DNA of 64,000 nt from Asanoa sp. WMMD1127. Lineage in GTDB: Bacteria > Actinomycetota > Actinomycetes > Mycobacteriales > Micromonosporaceae. Location of the stretch: positions 2,790,001-2,854,000 of the forward strand of contig NZ_JARUBP010000001.1 in NCBI RefSeq assembly GCF_029626225.1, written 5' to 3'. Position 1 is the stretch's first letter, and each line of letters opens with the position of its first letter. Below are positions 15,934-25,067 of this stretch, piece after piece. The notes below the pieces were generated by a model, which worked only from the letters and a program-made list of their open reading frames with translations, had not been told where the DNA came from and searched no databases. A program made the position numbers and the translations under genes.

Positions 15934-16902
15934 ATGCGGGAAATCGACGTCGCGATCATCGGCGCGGGTCCGTCGGGACTCTTCGCTGCCTACTACGCCG
16001 GCTTCCGTGGGCTGTCGGTCGCACTGATCGACAACCTGCCGGAGCCGGGCGGCCAGGTCACCGCGATGTACCCCGAGAAGCAGATCTACGACGTCGGCGG
16101 CTTCCCGAGCATCAAGGGCCGCGAGCTGGTCGCCAACCTGGTCGAGCAGGCCGCGCCGTTCCGGCCCGAATACCTGCTCTCGACCCGGGCCGATCACCTG
16201 TCGTACGCCGACGGCCAGCCGGTGCTCCGCCTGTCCAGTGGCGACGACGTGCGTTGTGGCGCCGTGCTCATCACCGGCGGGATGGGCAGCTTCAAGCCGC
16301 GCCCGCTGCCGGCCGCCGAGACGTTCGCCGGCACCGGCATCGTGTTCTTCGTGCCACACCTCGCCGACCTGGCGGGCCAGGACGTGCTGATCGTCGGCGG
16401 CGGCGACTCGGCGTTCGACTGGGCCTTGGCCCTTGAGCCGCTGGCCCGGTCCGTGACGCTGGTGCACCGGCGCGACCGGTTCCGGGCGCACGCCGCCACG
16501 GTCGCCCGGGTGCAGGACCTGAGCGTGCGGATCGTGGTCAACGCCGAGGTGGCCAAGATTCACGGCGAGAACGCGGTGACCCACGCCGACATCGCGGTCA
16601 AGGGCGGCGAGACCGAGACCATCCCCGTCGACACGGTGGTGGCGGCGCTGGGCTTCACCGCCGACCTCGGACCGCTGGCCGACTGGGGCCTCGACCTCGA
16701 CAAGCGGCACGTCAAGGTCGACAGCACGATGGCCACCAACCTGCCGCGCGTGTTCGCGGCCGGCGACATCACCGAATATCCGGGCAAGGTGCGGCTGATC
16801 GCGACCGGCTTCGGCGAGGCGGCGACCGCGGTCAACAATGCCGCGGTCGCGATCGACCCGGACGCGCACCTCTTCCCGGGTCACTCGTCGGACAACGGCT
16901 AG
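15934..16902 (+). CDS. ferredoxin/flavodoxin-NADP+ reductase, thioredoxin-reductase-like type
   Basis: A 322-residue flavoprotein of the type-2 (YumC-like) ferredoxin-NADP reductases. The FAD site is IIGAGPSGLFAAYYAG (residues 8-23) and the NADPH site VLIVGGGDSAFDWA (about 150-163). There is no redox CxxC between them, which separates it from true thioredoxin reductase. A C-terminal FAGDITEYPGKVRLIATGFGEA cut at the second Gly matches the second FAD motif. It would pass electrons between NADPH and a ferredoxin; a 7Fe ferredoxin is encoded at 63260, far away. It converges on glpX with 10 bp between stops. Confidence 0.9.
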   Translation: MREIDVAIIGAGPSGLFAAYYAGFRGLSVALIDNLPEPGGQVTAMYPEKQIYDVGGFPSIKGRELVANLVEQAAPFRPEYLLSTRADHLSYADGQPVLRLSSGDDVRCGAVLITGGMGSFKPRPLPAAETFAGTGIVFFVPHLADLAGQDVLIVGGGDSAFDWALALEPLARSVTLVHRRDRFRAHAATVARVQDLSVRIVVNAEVAKIHGENAVTHADIAVKGGETETIPVDTVVAALGFTADLGPLADWGLDLDKRHVKVDSTMATNLPRVFAAGDITEYPGKVRLIATGFGEAATAVNNAAVAIDPDAHLFPGHSSDNG

Positions 16903-16912
16903 GCCCCCTGGC

Positions 16913-17935
16913 TCAGCTCAGCTCCGCGATCGGCCGGCCGTCGAAGTCGACGGATGAATAGAGCGCCAGCTTCTCGAGCTGGTGATAGGAGTCGATGATC
17001 CGGATCGTGCCGCTCTTGGACCGCATCACTATCGACTGGGTGTAGGCGCCGCCCGCCCGGTAGTGCACCCCGCGCAGCAGGTCGCCGCCGGTCACGCCGG
17101 TGGCGACGAAGAACGCGTTGTCACCGGACACCAGGTCGTCGGTGTGCAGCACCCGGTCGAGGTCGTGCCCGCCGGCCAGCGCCTTCTCCCGCTCGGCGTC
17201 GTCGCGCGGCCACAGCTTGGCCTGGATCGCGCCGCCCATGCACTTGAGCGCACAGGCCGCGGTGATGCCCTCGGGCGTACCCCCGATGCCCATCAGCACA
17301 TCGACCTCGGAGCTGTCGCGGGCCGCGTAGATCGCGCCCGCGATGTCGCCGTCGGAGATGAACCGGATCATGGCGCCCGCCTCGCGCACCTCCTGGACCA
17401 GCCGCTCGTGCCGCGGGCGGTCGAGGATGCAGACCGTGACGTCGGAGACGCTGGACTTCTTGACCTTGGCGATCCGGCGGAGATTTTCGCCGACGCCGGC
17501 GTTGATGTCGACCACGTCGGCGCAGTCGGGGCCGACGGCCAGCTTCTCCATGTAGAAGACCGCGCTCGGGTCGAACATCGCGCCCCGCTCCGCGACCGCC
17601 AGCACCGCCAGCGCGTTGGGCATGCCCTTGCTCATCAGCGTGGTGCCGTCGATCGGGTCGACGGCCACGTCGACCTCGGGGCCGGTGCCGTCACCGACCT
17701 CCTCGCCGTTGAACAGCATCGGGGCGTTGTCCTTCTCGCCCTCGCCGATCACCACGACGCCGCGCATCTGGATCGAATTGATCAGCTTGCGCATCGCGTC
17801 GACAGCGGCGCCGTCGCCGCCCTCCTTGTCGCCCCGGCCGACCCAGCGGCCGGCGGCCATCGCCGCCGCCTCGGTCACCCGGACCAGGTCGAGAGCCAGG
17901 TTGCGGTCGAGATCCTGCGGAACGCGTTCACTCAT
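16913..17935 (-). CDS. glpX: fructose-1,6-bisphosphatase, class II
   Basis: A 340-residue GlpX phosphatase (EC 3.1.3.11), which hydrolyses fructose 1,6-bisphosphate in gluconeogenesis. Motifs: [14 protein letters not shown] (metal-binding Glu), [15 protein letters not shown] (the DPIDGT signature) and [15 protein letters not shown]. In M. tuberculosis and other actinobacteria glpX is the main FBPase and adjoins a DUF4245 gene, as here. The start ATG 17935 has GGAGG upstream and overlaps, as ATGA, the stop of a 25-codon ORF, so translation may be coupled to that ORF. Confidence 0.97.
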   Translation of the reverse strand: MSERVPQDLDRNLALDLVRVTEAAAMAAGRWVGRGDKEGGDGAAVDAMRKLINSIQMRGVVVIGEGEKDNAPMLFNGEEVGDGTGPEVDVAVDPIDGTTLMSKGMPNALAVLAVAERGAMFDPSAVFYMEKLAVGPDCADVVDINAGVGENLRRIAKVKKSSVSDVTVCILDRPRHERLVQEVREAGAMIRFISDGDIAGAIYAARDSSEVDVLMGIGGTPEGITAACALKCMGGAIQAKLWPRDDAEREKALAGGHDLDRVLHTDDLVSGDNAFFVATGVTGGDLLRGVHYRAGGAYTQSIVMRSKSGTIRIIDSYHQLEKLALYSSVDFDGRPIAELS

Positions 17936-18009
17936 GCCGCCGCCTCCCTTCGGTCGGCTGAGCAAGAACACGGTCGGCTGAGTTGACTGCGCTCACTTCG
18001 TTCGCTCAT
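17932..18009 (-). CDS. 25-codon upstream ORF overlapping glpX
   Basis: A 25-residue frame with a strong ribosome site (GAGGAGG, 5 bases before ATG 18009), whose TGA overlaps the glpX ATG as ATGA. The peptide begins [13 protein letters not shown] and has a Cys-Ser-Cys in the middle. It repeats the MSER start of GlpX, and its 5' end contains GAGCGAACGAAGTGAGCG, a repeat-like sequence often seen near actinobacterial starts. It could be a leader peptide for translational coupling or regulation, or merely a duplicated initiation region. Expression is not proven. Confidence 0.45.
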   Translation of the reverse strand: MSERSERSQLSRPCSCSADRREAAA

Positions 18010-18153
18010 GGCGGCCTCCTCGCGTCGCGGCGCTGCAGTAAGCGGGTCGGTCGTTACCTGTGATCCTGGCATGACCGCCCGCTGAACGTCCGTTCGGGTC
18101 GGCGTGTCGACCCGGTGTGGTCGCGCCGGCCGGCGCTCGGCACAATTGCCTTC

Positions 18154-18708
18154 GTGGAGCAGCAGGCCAGCCAGAGCGAGGTCGTCGAGTCGGCCCAGCG
18201 CAGCGAGCGCCGGCCGCGCGACATGGTGATCTCGATGCTGGTCCTGCTCGTCCCGATTCTCCTGGCGTTCGGCGTCTACCGGGTGTTCTTCGACGGACAC
18301 GACCCGATCCCGGTCGACGCGTCCGTGGCGATCGACGACGCCCGGCACGCCAACGCCTTCCCGGTGCTCGTGCCGGCCGGGCTCGGCGACGACTGGGTGA
18401 CGGTCAGCGCCCGCTGGCAGGAGGTCGACGGCGGCAAGGCCCTGCGCCTCGGCCTGGTCACCCCCGACGGCGACGGCGTGCAGGTCGTGCAGACCGACGC
18501 CGAGCCCACGGCCTTCATCCCGGCCGAACTCACCGCCGACGCCCGGCCCGAGGGCGCGGTCGACGTCGCGGGCGGTTCGTGGCAGTCCTACTCGACCCGG
18601 CCGGGCGAGCGGGCCCTGGTCAAGCTCGACCCCGACCGCACCGTGATCGTCGTGGGCGAGGCCGACGACGGCGAACTGCGCACGCTTGCCGCCGCGTTGA
18701 AGCCCTAG
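18154..18708 (+). CDS. DUF4245 domain-containing membrane-anchored protein
   Basis: A 184-residue protein with one N-terminal transmembrane helix (MVISMLVLLVPILLAFGVYRVFF) and an extracytoplasmic domain matching DUF4245 in its pattern: ANAFPVLVPAGLGDDWVTVSA, then ETDGGSWQSYSTR-like GGSWQSYSTRPGERALVK. The function is unknown; the family is conserved next to glpX in actinobacteria. I chose GTG 18154 because the residues before it are encoded by GC-rich non-coding-like sequence; the start has no Shine-Dalgarno and may be leaderless. Its TAG overlaps the stop of the convergent membrane-protein gene. Confidence 0.8.
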   Translation: MEQQASQSEVVESAQRSERRPRDMVISMLVLLVPILLAFGVYRVFFDGHDPIPVDASVAIDDARHANAFPVLVPAGLGDDWVTVSARWQEVDGGKALRLGLVTPDGDGVQVVQTDAEPTAFIPAELTADARPEGAVDVAGGSWQSYSTRPGERALVKLDPDRTVIVVGEADDGELRTLAAALKP

Positions 18709-19364
18709 AACCACCAGCCGCGCAGGAAGCGGACGCCGAGCAGGATGGTGACCAGGCCGGGGCCGGCGGCGAGGGCGGCGGCGGACACGCGATAGACCAT
18801 GCGGTGCCGCACGAGCTCCGCGCCATTGCCGACGACGACCACGCCGGCCGCGACCATGAACCAGGCCCACCAGCGTGGGCTCGGGTCGAACCAGCCGAAG
18901 CGCATCGCCTGGAACGCCAGGCCGAGGCCGACCGCGACGGTGGCCAGCATCACCAGCGTGCGGTGGAACGAGCGGCCCAGCGGGTCGTCCGGGCGCCAGT
19001 AGTAGCTGCCCGCGATGGCCGCCGCCGGCAGCGCGATCAGCAGCGGCCAGAACCGCGGCACGTCGCCGAACATCAGCATGACGCCCACCGCGAACGCGAT
19101 CAGGCCGAGACCGGCGACCGCGTACGCCAGGATGCCGCCGCCGCGGCGCACCAGCGAGACCAGGCCGGCCGCCGCGATCAGCGACGTGGGGATCACCACG
19201 AACAGTGACCACCAGCGGAAGTCGTGCGCCGCCTGGGCGAGGCCGCTGACCAGCGCGCAGGCGAGCAGTGCGAGGCCGCCGCCGGCCAGCCAGGGGGCCG
19301 CGCCGCCGGTCGCCCGCCGCGGTGCGGGGGTCGGGGTCGAGGTCTGCGGATAGGTCGTGGTCAC
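18705..19364 (-). CDS. polytopic membrane protein of unknown function
   Basis: A 219-residue protein with about six membrane helices after a short Pro/Thr-rich cytoplasmic head (TTTYPQTSTPTPAPRRATGG). Helices include APWLAGGGLALLACALVSGL, ILAYAVAGLGLIAFAVGVML and LLIALPAAAIAGSYYW. It carries many Trp and Arg residues at helix ends. No family is recognised. It overlaps the DUF4245 gene by 4 bp at their stops, with no terminator between. Confidence 0.7.
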   Translation of the reverse strand: MTTTYPQTSTPTPAPRRATGGAAPWLAGGGLALLACALVSGLAQAAHDFRWWSLFVVIPTSLIAAAGLVSLVRRGGGILAYAVAGLGLIAFAVGVMLMFGDVPRFWPLLIALPAAAIAGSYYWRPDDPLGRSFHRTLVMLATVAVGLGLAFQAMRFGWFDPSPRWWAWFMVAAGVVVVGNGAELVRHRMVYRVSAAALAAGPGLVTILLGVRFLRGWWF

Positions 19365-19441
19365 GTCACCTACTGTGCCGACCGCGAACCCCCGGCACCA
19401 TCCCGCTAGCCCTACCCGGGTGGGTCGGGCCGGCGGGTGGA

Positions 19442-20221
19442 TCAGAAGTCGCCGCCCCCGAAATCGCCGCCACCGAAGTCGCCGCCGCCCCAGTCGCCGC
19501 CACCGCCGTCGCCCCCGTCGTAGCCGCCACCGTCGCCGCCGTCACCGCCGCCGTCGTCGTAGCCGCTGCCGTCCTGGAAGCCCTCCTGGTAGCCGGCGTC
19601 GTAGCCGTAGCCGGGATCCGCGAACGCCGGCGAGAAAAGCGCGTCGGCGATCAGCAGGCCACCCACCGCGCCCGCGGCGCCGGCTAGCGCCGGGCGCCAC
19701 CAGGGCTGGGAGTACCAGCCGGAGGGGACGGGACGGCCCTGGTAGTGGCCGCCGGGGTAGTAGTAGGGCGTTCGGTTGCTGGGCTGCGGGCCCGCGCTGA
19801 ACGGCTGGCCCTGCACGTCGACCGTGCGCTCCTTGGTGAGCGTGCCTACGCCGCGCGCCGACGCCAGCTGCGGCAGCTCGGGACCCGGGTCGATGCCCAT
19901 GGCCGTGCGGGCCGCGCGGATGTAGGTGAGACCTTCGAGCGCCGTCTCGCGGGCCAGCTCGTACTGCCGGGTGGACCGGGCCTGCTCCAGCTGGCTGCCC
20001 GCCGCCGTGTAGCGCTCGCCGGCGTCGGCCAGCGCCTGCCGGACGGCCGGCTCGTCGCCGTGCAGGTTCATCACCTGCCCGCCGAGCCGCTCGTACCAGC
20101 GCTGAGCCTCGGCCCGCGCGTCGCCCAACTCCCGTTCGCGGCGGCCGGCCACCGCCCGCTGGTAGTAGAACACCAGCGCGATGACGATCACCAGAAGCGC
20201 GATCAACCACAACCAACCCAT
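19442..20221 (-). CDS. membrane-anchored protein with Gly/Asp-rich repeat tail
   Basis: A 259-residue protein. The N-terminal helix WLWLIALLVIVIALVFYYQRAV is followed by a helical, probably coiled-coil domain (about residues 25-115: GRRERELGDARAEAQRWYER). Then come a Tyr/Pro/Gly-rich linker, a second hydrophobic segment (WRPALAGAAGAVGGLLIADALF, near 185) and a tail of about 50 residues of Gly, Asp, Tyr and Trp that ends with repeated GGGDF units. Such tails occur in actinobacterial TPM/DUF1542-like envelope proteins. The function is unknown. It is divergent from rmuC, with only 53 bp between starts. Confidence 0.7.
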   Translation of the reverse strand: MGWLWLIALLVIVIALVFYYQRAVAGRRERELGDARAEAQRWYERLGGQVMNLHGDEPAVRQALADAGERYTAAGSQLEQARSTRQYELARETALEGLTYIRAARTAMGIDPGPELPQLASARGVGTLTKERTVDVQGQPFSAGPQPSNRTPYYYPGGHYQGRPVPSGWYSQPWWRPALAGAAGAVGGLLIADALFSPAFADPGYGYDAGYQEGFQDGSGYDDGGGDGGDGGGYDGGDGGGGDWGGGDFGGGDFGGGDF

Positions 20222-20274
20222 GACACGACGGTACCCATCCTTGTCATGTCGTACCTGTTTGGCAGAGTTACCGA

Positions 20275-21450
20275 ATGGACCTTTCGACGGTGGTCGTGGT
20301 GGTTGTCTGCCTGGCCATCGGCGCCGCGGCGGGGTGGTTTGCGGCGGTTTCCCGGTCCGCGACCCGGATTGCCCGACTCGAGGCGACCATCGACTCGGCC
20401 CGCGAGGGCGAGGGACGCCTGGAGCAGTCGATGCGGGCGCTGTCGTTCGAGGCCACGGTGCAGTCGCAGGAGGCGGTGGCCCGCGCGGTGGCGCCGCTGC
20501 ACGAAACCCTCCACCGCTACGAGCTGCGGGTGGCCGAGCTGGAGCGTGACCGGGTCGACGCCTACGCCGAGCTGCGGGAGCAGGTCCGGGCCATGTCGAG
20601 CGTCTCCGGCGAGCTGCGCACCGAGACCAAGCAGCTGGTGGCCGCTCTGCGGGCGCCGCAGGTGCGGGGGCGCTGGGGTGAGCACCAGCTCCGGCGGATC
20701 GTCGAGGCGGCCGGCATGCTCGAGCACTGCGACTTCTCCGAGCAGGTCACGGCCGCGACCGACCACCAGGGCGTACGCCCGGACCTGGTCGTGCGGCTCC
20801 ACGGCGGCCGCAGCGTGGTGGTCGACGCCAAGGCCCCGTTCGACGCCTACCTGACCGCGATGGAGGCGCGCGACGAGCGCACCCGCGACCACCACCTCGA
20901 CGCCCACGCGCGGCAGCTCCGGGCCCACGTCGACGGGCTGGCCGCCAAGTCCTACTGGGCCGCGTTCACCCAGTCGCCCGAGTTCGTCGTGCTGTTCGTG
21001 CCGGCCGACCCGTTTCTCGACGTGGCGCTGCAGCGCGACCCGACGCTGCTCGAGCACGCCTTCGCCCGCAACATCGTGCTGGCCACGCCGGCGACGCTGG
21101 TGGCGCTGCTGCGCACGGTCGCCTACTCGTGGCGGCAGGAGGCGCTGGCCCGCAACGCGGTGTCGGTGCACGAGCTGGCCCGCGAGCTCTACGGCCGGCT
21201 GGCCACGCTCGGCGACCACGTCGGCAAGCTGGGCTCGGCGCTGGGCACGGCGGTCACCTCCTACAACCGCGCGGTCGGCTCGCTCGAGGCCCGCGTCCTG
21301 GTCAGCGCGCGCAAGCTGGCCGATCTCGGCGTCTCCGGCGACGACCTGGTCGCGCCGCCGCAGGTGGAGACCACCCCGCGCCAGCTCCAGGCGCCCGAAC
21401 TCGTCGAAGGGGGAACCGAGCCGGCGGTGGCGCGCGTCCCATTCCAATGA
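20275..21450 (+). CDS. rmuC: DNA recombination protein RmuC
   Basis: A 391-residue RmuC-family protein. An N-terminal membrane helix (VVVVVVCLAIGAAAGWFAAV) and a coiled coil (about residues 30-130) precede the nuclease-like domain with RGRWGEHQLRRIVEAAGM and RPDLVVRLHGGRSVVVDAKAPFDAYL. The Asp-x-Lys part of VVVDAKAPF fits a PD-(D/E)xK active site. RmuC limits inversions at short inverted repeats in E. coli. The stop overlaps the next gene as ATGA, suggesting coupling with a lipoprotein. Confidence 0.93.
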   Translation: MDLSTVVVVVVCLAIGAAAGWFAAVSRSATRIARLEATIDSAREGEGRLEQSMRALSFEATVQSQEAVARAVAPLHETLHRYELRVAELERDRVDAYAELREQVRAMSSVSGELRTETKQLVAALRAPQVRGRWGEHQLRRIVEAAGMLEHCDFSEQVTAATDHQGVRPDLVVRLHGGRSVVVDAKAPFDAYLTAMEARDERTRDHHLDAHARQLRAHVDGLAAKSYWAAFTQSPEFVVLFVPADPFLDVALQRDPTLLEHAFARNIVLATPATLVALLRTVAYSWRQEALARNAVSVHELARELYGRLATLGDHVGKLGSALGTAVTSYNRAVGSLEARVLVSARKLADLGVSGDDLVAPPQVETTPRQLQAPELVEGGTEPAVARVPFQ

Positions 21451-21908
21451 CACACTTCGACGTCATGCGACGGCTCACGGTGCCACTCGTGGCGGTGTTG
21501 GTGGCGGCGCTCGCCGGCTGCTCGGCGAGCCGGGGTGGCGGCGGGCCGGCGCCCACACCGCAGCCCTCGGTCTCGACGTCGACCGCGCCGGCCGGCACGC
21601 CGAGCCCGTCGCCGTCCTCCGCGCCCGCCACGGCGCCGCCGCCCACCGGCCGCATCGCGTCGCCCCGGCCCGAGGGCCCGCGCCCGTCCGGCGCGCAGAC
21701 ACCCAAGACGGTCAACGTGACCGGCACCGTCACGGCGGGCACCGAGCCGGGCTGCCTGCTGCTGGAGGGCTACCTGCTGGTCAACGCGCCGACGAGCCTC
21801 GTCTACGAGGGCGTGCGGGTGAAGGCGACCCTGGAAGTGCGGGGCGATCTGGTCAGCACCTGCATGCAGGGCACACCGGCGATGATCACGTCGGCACAGC
21901 GCCTATGA
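21447..21908 (+). CDS. small lipoprotein
   Basis: A 153-residue predicted lipoprotein. The signal peptide ends in the lipobox LAGC with Cys25, a long Pro/Ser/Thr/Ala linker follows (residues 30-85), and a small beta-rich domain begins KTVNVTGTVTAGTEPGC and ends ITSAQRL. Two Cys in the domain may form a disulfide. The start overlaps the rmuC stop (ATGA). ATG 21465 would give a more compact signal peptide (MRRLTVPLVAVLV) and is a reasonable alternative. No family is recognised. Confidence 0.65.
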   Translation: MTHFDVMRRLTVPLVAVLVAALAGCSASRGGGGPAPTPQPSVSTSTAPAGTPSPSPSSAPATAPPPTGRIASPRPEGPRPSGAQTPKTVNVTGTVTAGTEPGCLLLEGYLLVNAPTSLVYEGVRVKATLEVRGDLVSTCMQGTPAMITSAQRL

Positions 21909-21925
21909 CATTACATCCGTAATGT
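21908..21925 (+). promoter_or_regulatory. AT-rich operator-like dyad
   Basis: ACATTAC-ATCC-GTAATGT is a perfect 7-bp inverted repeat with a 4-base spacer, in an AT-rich island directly after the lipoprotein stop and 12 bp before the next start. The position overlaps the expected promoter of the gene at 21938. Its form suits a TetR- or GntR-type repressor; no such regulator gene is in the window. Confidence 0.55.
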
Positions 21926-21937
21926 AAACTGGGTGGC

Positions 21938-22534
21938 GTGAACCTGCTTCGCACCGCCATGACGTACGAGCGCGGGGTCTGGGTCAGCCTCTTCCGCTGG
22001 ATCCTCCGCCGCCCCGACCCGGCCGGTCCCGGCGCCCGGTTCGGCTACAGCGCCACGACCACGCCAGTGCTGCTTGCGTTCATCGGCGTGTCGATCGTGG
22101 AGATCCCGATCCTGCACTTCCTGCTGCCGTGGCGGACCGTGCAGATCGTGGCGTTCGTGATCAGCGCGTGGGGCCTGCTGTGGATGGTCGGGCTGCTGGG
22201 TGCGCTGCGCGTGCACCCGCACCTGGTGCAGGCCGAAGGCATCCGGGTGCGCTCGGGGTTCACCGTCGACGCGTTCGTGCCCTGGTCGGCGGTCGCGGAG
22301 ATCCGCACCCGCAACCGGCCGCTGGAGAAGAGCAAGGGCCTGCAGTACGAGGAGACCGCGGGCGGGCTGATCGGCAAGGTGGTCGTGCTGGGGCAGACCA
22401 ACGTGGAGCTGGTGCTGACCGCGCCGACCGAGGTCGGCCTGCCCCGCGGCCCGATCAGCGAGCTGCACTTCTGGGCCGACGACCCGCGCGACCTCGTGGC
22501 CGCGGCCCGTGGGCGTCTGGTGTCAGTCGGCTGA
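21938..22534 (+). CDS. membrane protein with PH-like domain
   Basis: A 198-residue protein. Two membrane helices ([24 protein letters not shown] and [23 protein letters not shown]) precede a C-terminal domain of about 110 residues. Its [23 protein letters not shown] and later [18 protein letters not shown] fit a bacterial PH-type domain. The function is unknown. Start GTG 21938 follows GGGTGG and the AT-rich dyad, so the gene is probably repressed by a ligand-responsive regulator. Its end overlaps the convergent ispH stop by 12 bp. Confidence 0.7.
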   Translation: MNLLRTAMTYERGVWVSLFRWILRRPDPAGPGARFGYSATTTPVLLAFIGVSIVEIPILHFLLPWRTVQIVAFVISAWGLLWMVGLLGALRVHPHLVQAEGIRVRSGFTVDAFVPWSAVAEIRTRNRPLEKSKGLQYEETAGGLIGKVVVLGQTNVELVLTAPTEVGLPRGPISELHFWADDPRDLVAAARGRLVSVG

Positions 22535-23518
22535 CGCGGCGGCGGCCCGGGCGGCGGCGGCCGCCTTCATGTCGCGCTTGAGCTCCTGCGGCAGCGAGAA
22601 TGCCAGCCGCTCGTCGACCGTGGTGACCTCGGAGACGTCCGCGAAACCGCGCTCGACCAGGTGGTCGAGGAGCTGGTCGACCAGGTCTTCCGGGACGCTG
22701 GCGCCGGAGGTGACGCCGATCGTGGTGGCGCCGGCCAGCCAGGCGTCGTCGACCTCGGTGGCGTAGTCGACCAGGTGGGCCGCCCGCGCACCGGCGTCGA
22801 GGGCGACCTCGACGAGCCGGACCGAGTTGGAGGAGTTGGTCGAGCCCACGACCAGCACCACGTCGCAGTCGGGCGCGATCTGCTTGACGACCTGCTGCCG
22901 GTTCTGCGTGGCGTAGCAGATGTCGTCACTCGGCGGCGACTGCAGCAGCGGCAGGCGCTGCTTGAGCCGGCCCACCGTCTCCAGGGTCTCGTCGACCGAC
23001 AGCGTGGTCTGCGACAGCCAGACCACCTTGGCGGGGTCACGCACGGTCACCTTGTCGACGCCGTCGGGGCCGTCGACCAGCTGGATGTGCGCGGGCGCCT
23101 CGCCGGAGGTGCCGATCACCTCTTCGTGGCCCTCGTGGCCGATCAGCAGGATGTCGTAGTCGTCGGCGGCGAACCGCCGGGCCTCCTGGTGGACCTTGGT
23201 GACCAGAGGGCAGGTCGCGTCGATGGCCTTGAGCTGGCGGGTCTTGGCCTGCTCGTAGACCTCGGGCGCGACGCCGTGGGCCGAGAAGATCACGGTGGCG
23301 CCCTCGGGCACCTCCTCGTTCTCCTCGACGAAGATCGCCCCGCGGCGCTCCAGCGTGGCCACCACGTGCTTGTTGTGCACGATCTGCTTACGCACGTAGA
23401 TGGGCGCGCCGTAGAGGTTGAGCGCCTCTTCGACGGTCTGCACGGCGCGGTCGACGCCGGCGCAGTAGCCGCGCGGGTTGGCCAGGAGCACACGCTTGCG
23501 GGTGGGTTCCTCGATCAC
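22523..23518 (-). CDS. ispH: 4-hydroxy-3-methylbut-2-enyl diphosphate reductase
   Basis: A 331-residue IspH/LytB iron-sulfur enzyme (EC 1.17.7.4), the last step of the MEP pathway, producing IPP and DMAPP. The three 4Fe-4S cysteines are visible: [13 protein letters not shown] (Cys19), [11 protein letters not shown] and [11 protein letters not shown]. The [11 protein letters not shown] segment is also conserved. I chose GTG 23518, giving the usual length; the frame remains open for 22 more codons upstream. It is divergent from xseA, as in M. tuberculosis. It would supply the prenyl units used by the cis-prenyltransferase at 6696. Confidence 0.96.
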   Translation of the reverse strand: MIEEPTRKRVLLANPRGYCAGVDRAVQTVEEALNLYGAPIYVRKQIVHNKHVVATLERRGAIFVEENEEVPEGATVIFSAHGVAPEVYEQAKTRQLKAIDATCPLVTKVHQEARRFAADDYDILLIGHEGHEEVIGTSGEAPAHIQLVDGPDGVDKVTVRDPAKVVWLSQTTLSVDETLETVGRLKQRLPLLQSPPSDDICYATQNRQQVVKQIAPDCDVVLVVGSTNSSNSVRLVEVALDAGARAAHLVDYATEVDDAWLAGATTIGVTSGASVPEDLVDQLLDHLVERGFADVSEVTTVDERLAFSLPQELKRDMKAAAAARAAAASAD

Positions 23519-23610
23519 CAGCCAATCGTACGTGGCGGGTGCGTCCCCGGCAGAATGTCGTGCGCCGGCAGTGCGCACCGCCACCCCCTGCCCCGCCGTA
23601 GGGTGGTGCG

Positions 23611-24855
23611 GTGACCACGCCCGAGCCCAACGGCATCCCGAAGAGCACCGCGGAGGAGCCGTGGCCGGTGCGCGTGGTGAGCCAGAAGATCAGCGGCTGG
23701 ATCGCCAAGCTGGGCTGGGTCTGGGTCGACGGCCAGGTGGCCCAGATCAGCCGGCGGCCGGGCGCGACCACGGTGTTCCTCACGCTGCGTGACCCCTCGG
23801 CCGATCTCAGCCTCACCGTCACCACCAACCGCGACGTGCTCGACCTCGGCGCGCCCAACCTGGAAGAGGGCGCCCGGGTCACGCTGCACGCCAAGCCCGA
23901 CTTCTTCCCGGCGCGGGGCACGCTCAGCCTGCGGGCCGACGAGATCCGCCAGGTCGGCCTGGGCGAGCTGCTCGCCCGGCTCGAGCGGCTCAAGCGGCTC
24001 CTGGCCGCCGAAGGGCTGTTCGACCCGCGGCGCAAGCGGCGCCTGCCGTTCCTGCCGGCCCGGATCGGGCTGATCACCGGCCGCGCCTCGGCCGCCGAGC
24101 GCGACGTGCTGACCAACGCCCGGCGGCGCTGGCCGTCGGTCGAGTTCCGGCCGGTCAACGTGGCCGTGCAGGGCCCGACCGCGGTGCCGCAGATCGTCGA
24201 CGCCCTCAAGGTGCTCGACGCCGACGAGACCATCGACGTGATCGTCATCGCCCGGGGTGGCGGCGGGGTCGAAGACCTGCTGCCGTTCTCCGACGAGGCG
24301 CTCTGCCGGGCGGTGTTCGCCTGCCGTACGCCCGTGGTCAGCGCCATCGGCCACGAGACCGACACGCCGCTGCTGGACTACGTCGCCGACGTGCGCGCCT
24401 CGACCCCGACCGACGCGGCCAAGCGGATCGTGCCCGACCTCGGCGAGGAGATCCGGGTCATCGGCCAGGCCCGGCAGCGCCTCGACCGGGCCGTCACCGG
24501 CCTGCTGGACCGCGAGCAGCACCGGCTCGAGGCGATCCGCTCCCGCCCGGTGCTGGCCCGGCCCGACGTGATGATCGAGCAGCGGGCGCTCGACGTGTCC
24601 GCGCTGCGCGACCGGGCCGGGCGGAGCTTCGACCACCGCGTCCGCGCGGCCGACGACGAGCTGCGGCACACGGTGGCCCGCCTGCGCGCGCTGTCGCCGG
24701 CGGCGACCCTCGACCGCGGCTACGCCATCGTGCAGAACCGCGCCGGCCACGTCGTCCGCACGGCGACCGAGGTGGCCAAGGGCGACGTGTTGCGGGTCCG
24801 CCTGGCAAGCGGCGAACTGTCGACCACAGTGGACGAAACTGAGGAGCACGGGTGA
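23611..24855 (+). CDS. xseA: exodeoxyribonuclease VII large subunit
   Basis: A 414-residue XseA (EC 3.1.11.6). The N-terminal OB-fold begins [27 protein letters not shown], and the central nuclease region contains [18 protein letters not shown], then [18 protein letters not shown] and [26 protein letters not shown] cut at the second Thr. The C-terminal third is helical coiled coil, where XseB subunits bind, and ends with the LDRGYAIVQ segment. It degrades single-stranded DNA to oligonucleotides. It starts with GTG and its stop overlaps xseB as GTGA. Confidence 0.97.
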   Translation: MTTPEPNGIPKSTAEEPWPVRVVSQKISGWIAKLGWVWVDGQVAQISRRPGATTVFLTLRDPSADLSLTVTTNRDVLDLGAPNLEEGARVTLHAKPDFFPARGTLSLRADEIRQVGLGELLARLERLKRLLAAEGLFDPRRKRRLPFLPARIGLITGRASAAERDVLTNARRRWPSVEFRPVNVAVQGPTAVPQIVDALKVLDADETIDVIVIARGGGGVEDLLPFSDEALCRAVFACRTPVVSAIGHETDTPLLDYVADVRASTPTDAAKRIVPDLGEEIRVIGQARQRLDRAVTGLLDREQHRLEAIRSRPVLARPDVMIEQRALDVSALRDRAGRSFDHRVRAADDELRHTVARLRALSPAATLDRGYAIVQNRAGHVVRTATEVAKGDVLRVRLASGELSTTVDETEEHG

Positions 24856-25058
24856 CCGACGAGAAGCTGAGCTACGAACAGGCGCGCGCCGAGCTGGCGT
24901 CGGTCGTCGAGAAGCTCGAGGCGGGCGGCATCTCGCTGGAGGAGTCGCTGGCCCTGTGGGAGCGCGGCGAGCGCCTCGCCGACATCTGCCAACACTGGCT
25001 CGACGGCGCCCGCGAACGCCTCGACGCCGCCCGCCAACGAGCCGGCGCCGAGGCGTAG
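24852..25058 (+). CDS. xseB: exodeoxyribonuclease VII small subunit
   Basis: A 68-residue XseB. It has the characteristic [21 protein letters not shown], then [20 protein letters not shown], with two short helices that pack on the coiled coil of XseA. The GTG start overlaps the xseA stop (GTGA), giving coupled translation of the two subunits. It ends 9 bp from a convergent lipoprotein gene, with no terminator hairpin visible. Confidence 0.97.
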   Translation: MTDEKLSYEQARAELASVVEKLEAGGISLEESLALWERGERLADICQHWLDGARERLDAARQRAGAEA

Positions 25059-25067
25059 CGGGGCGGC

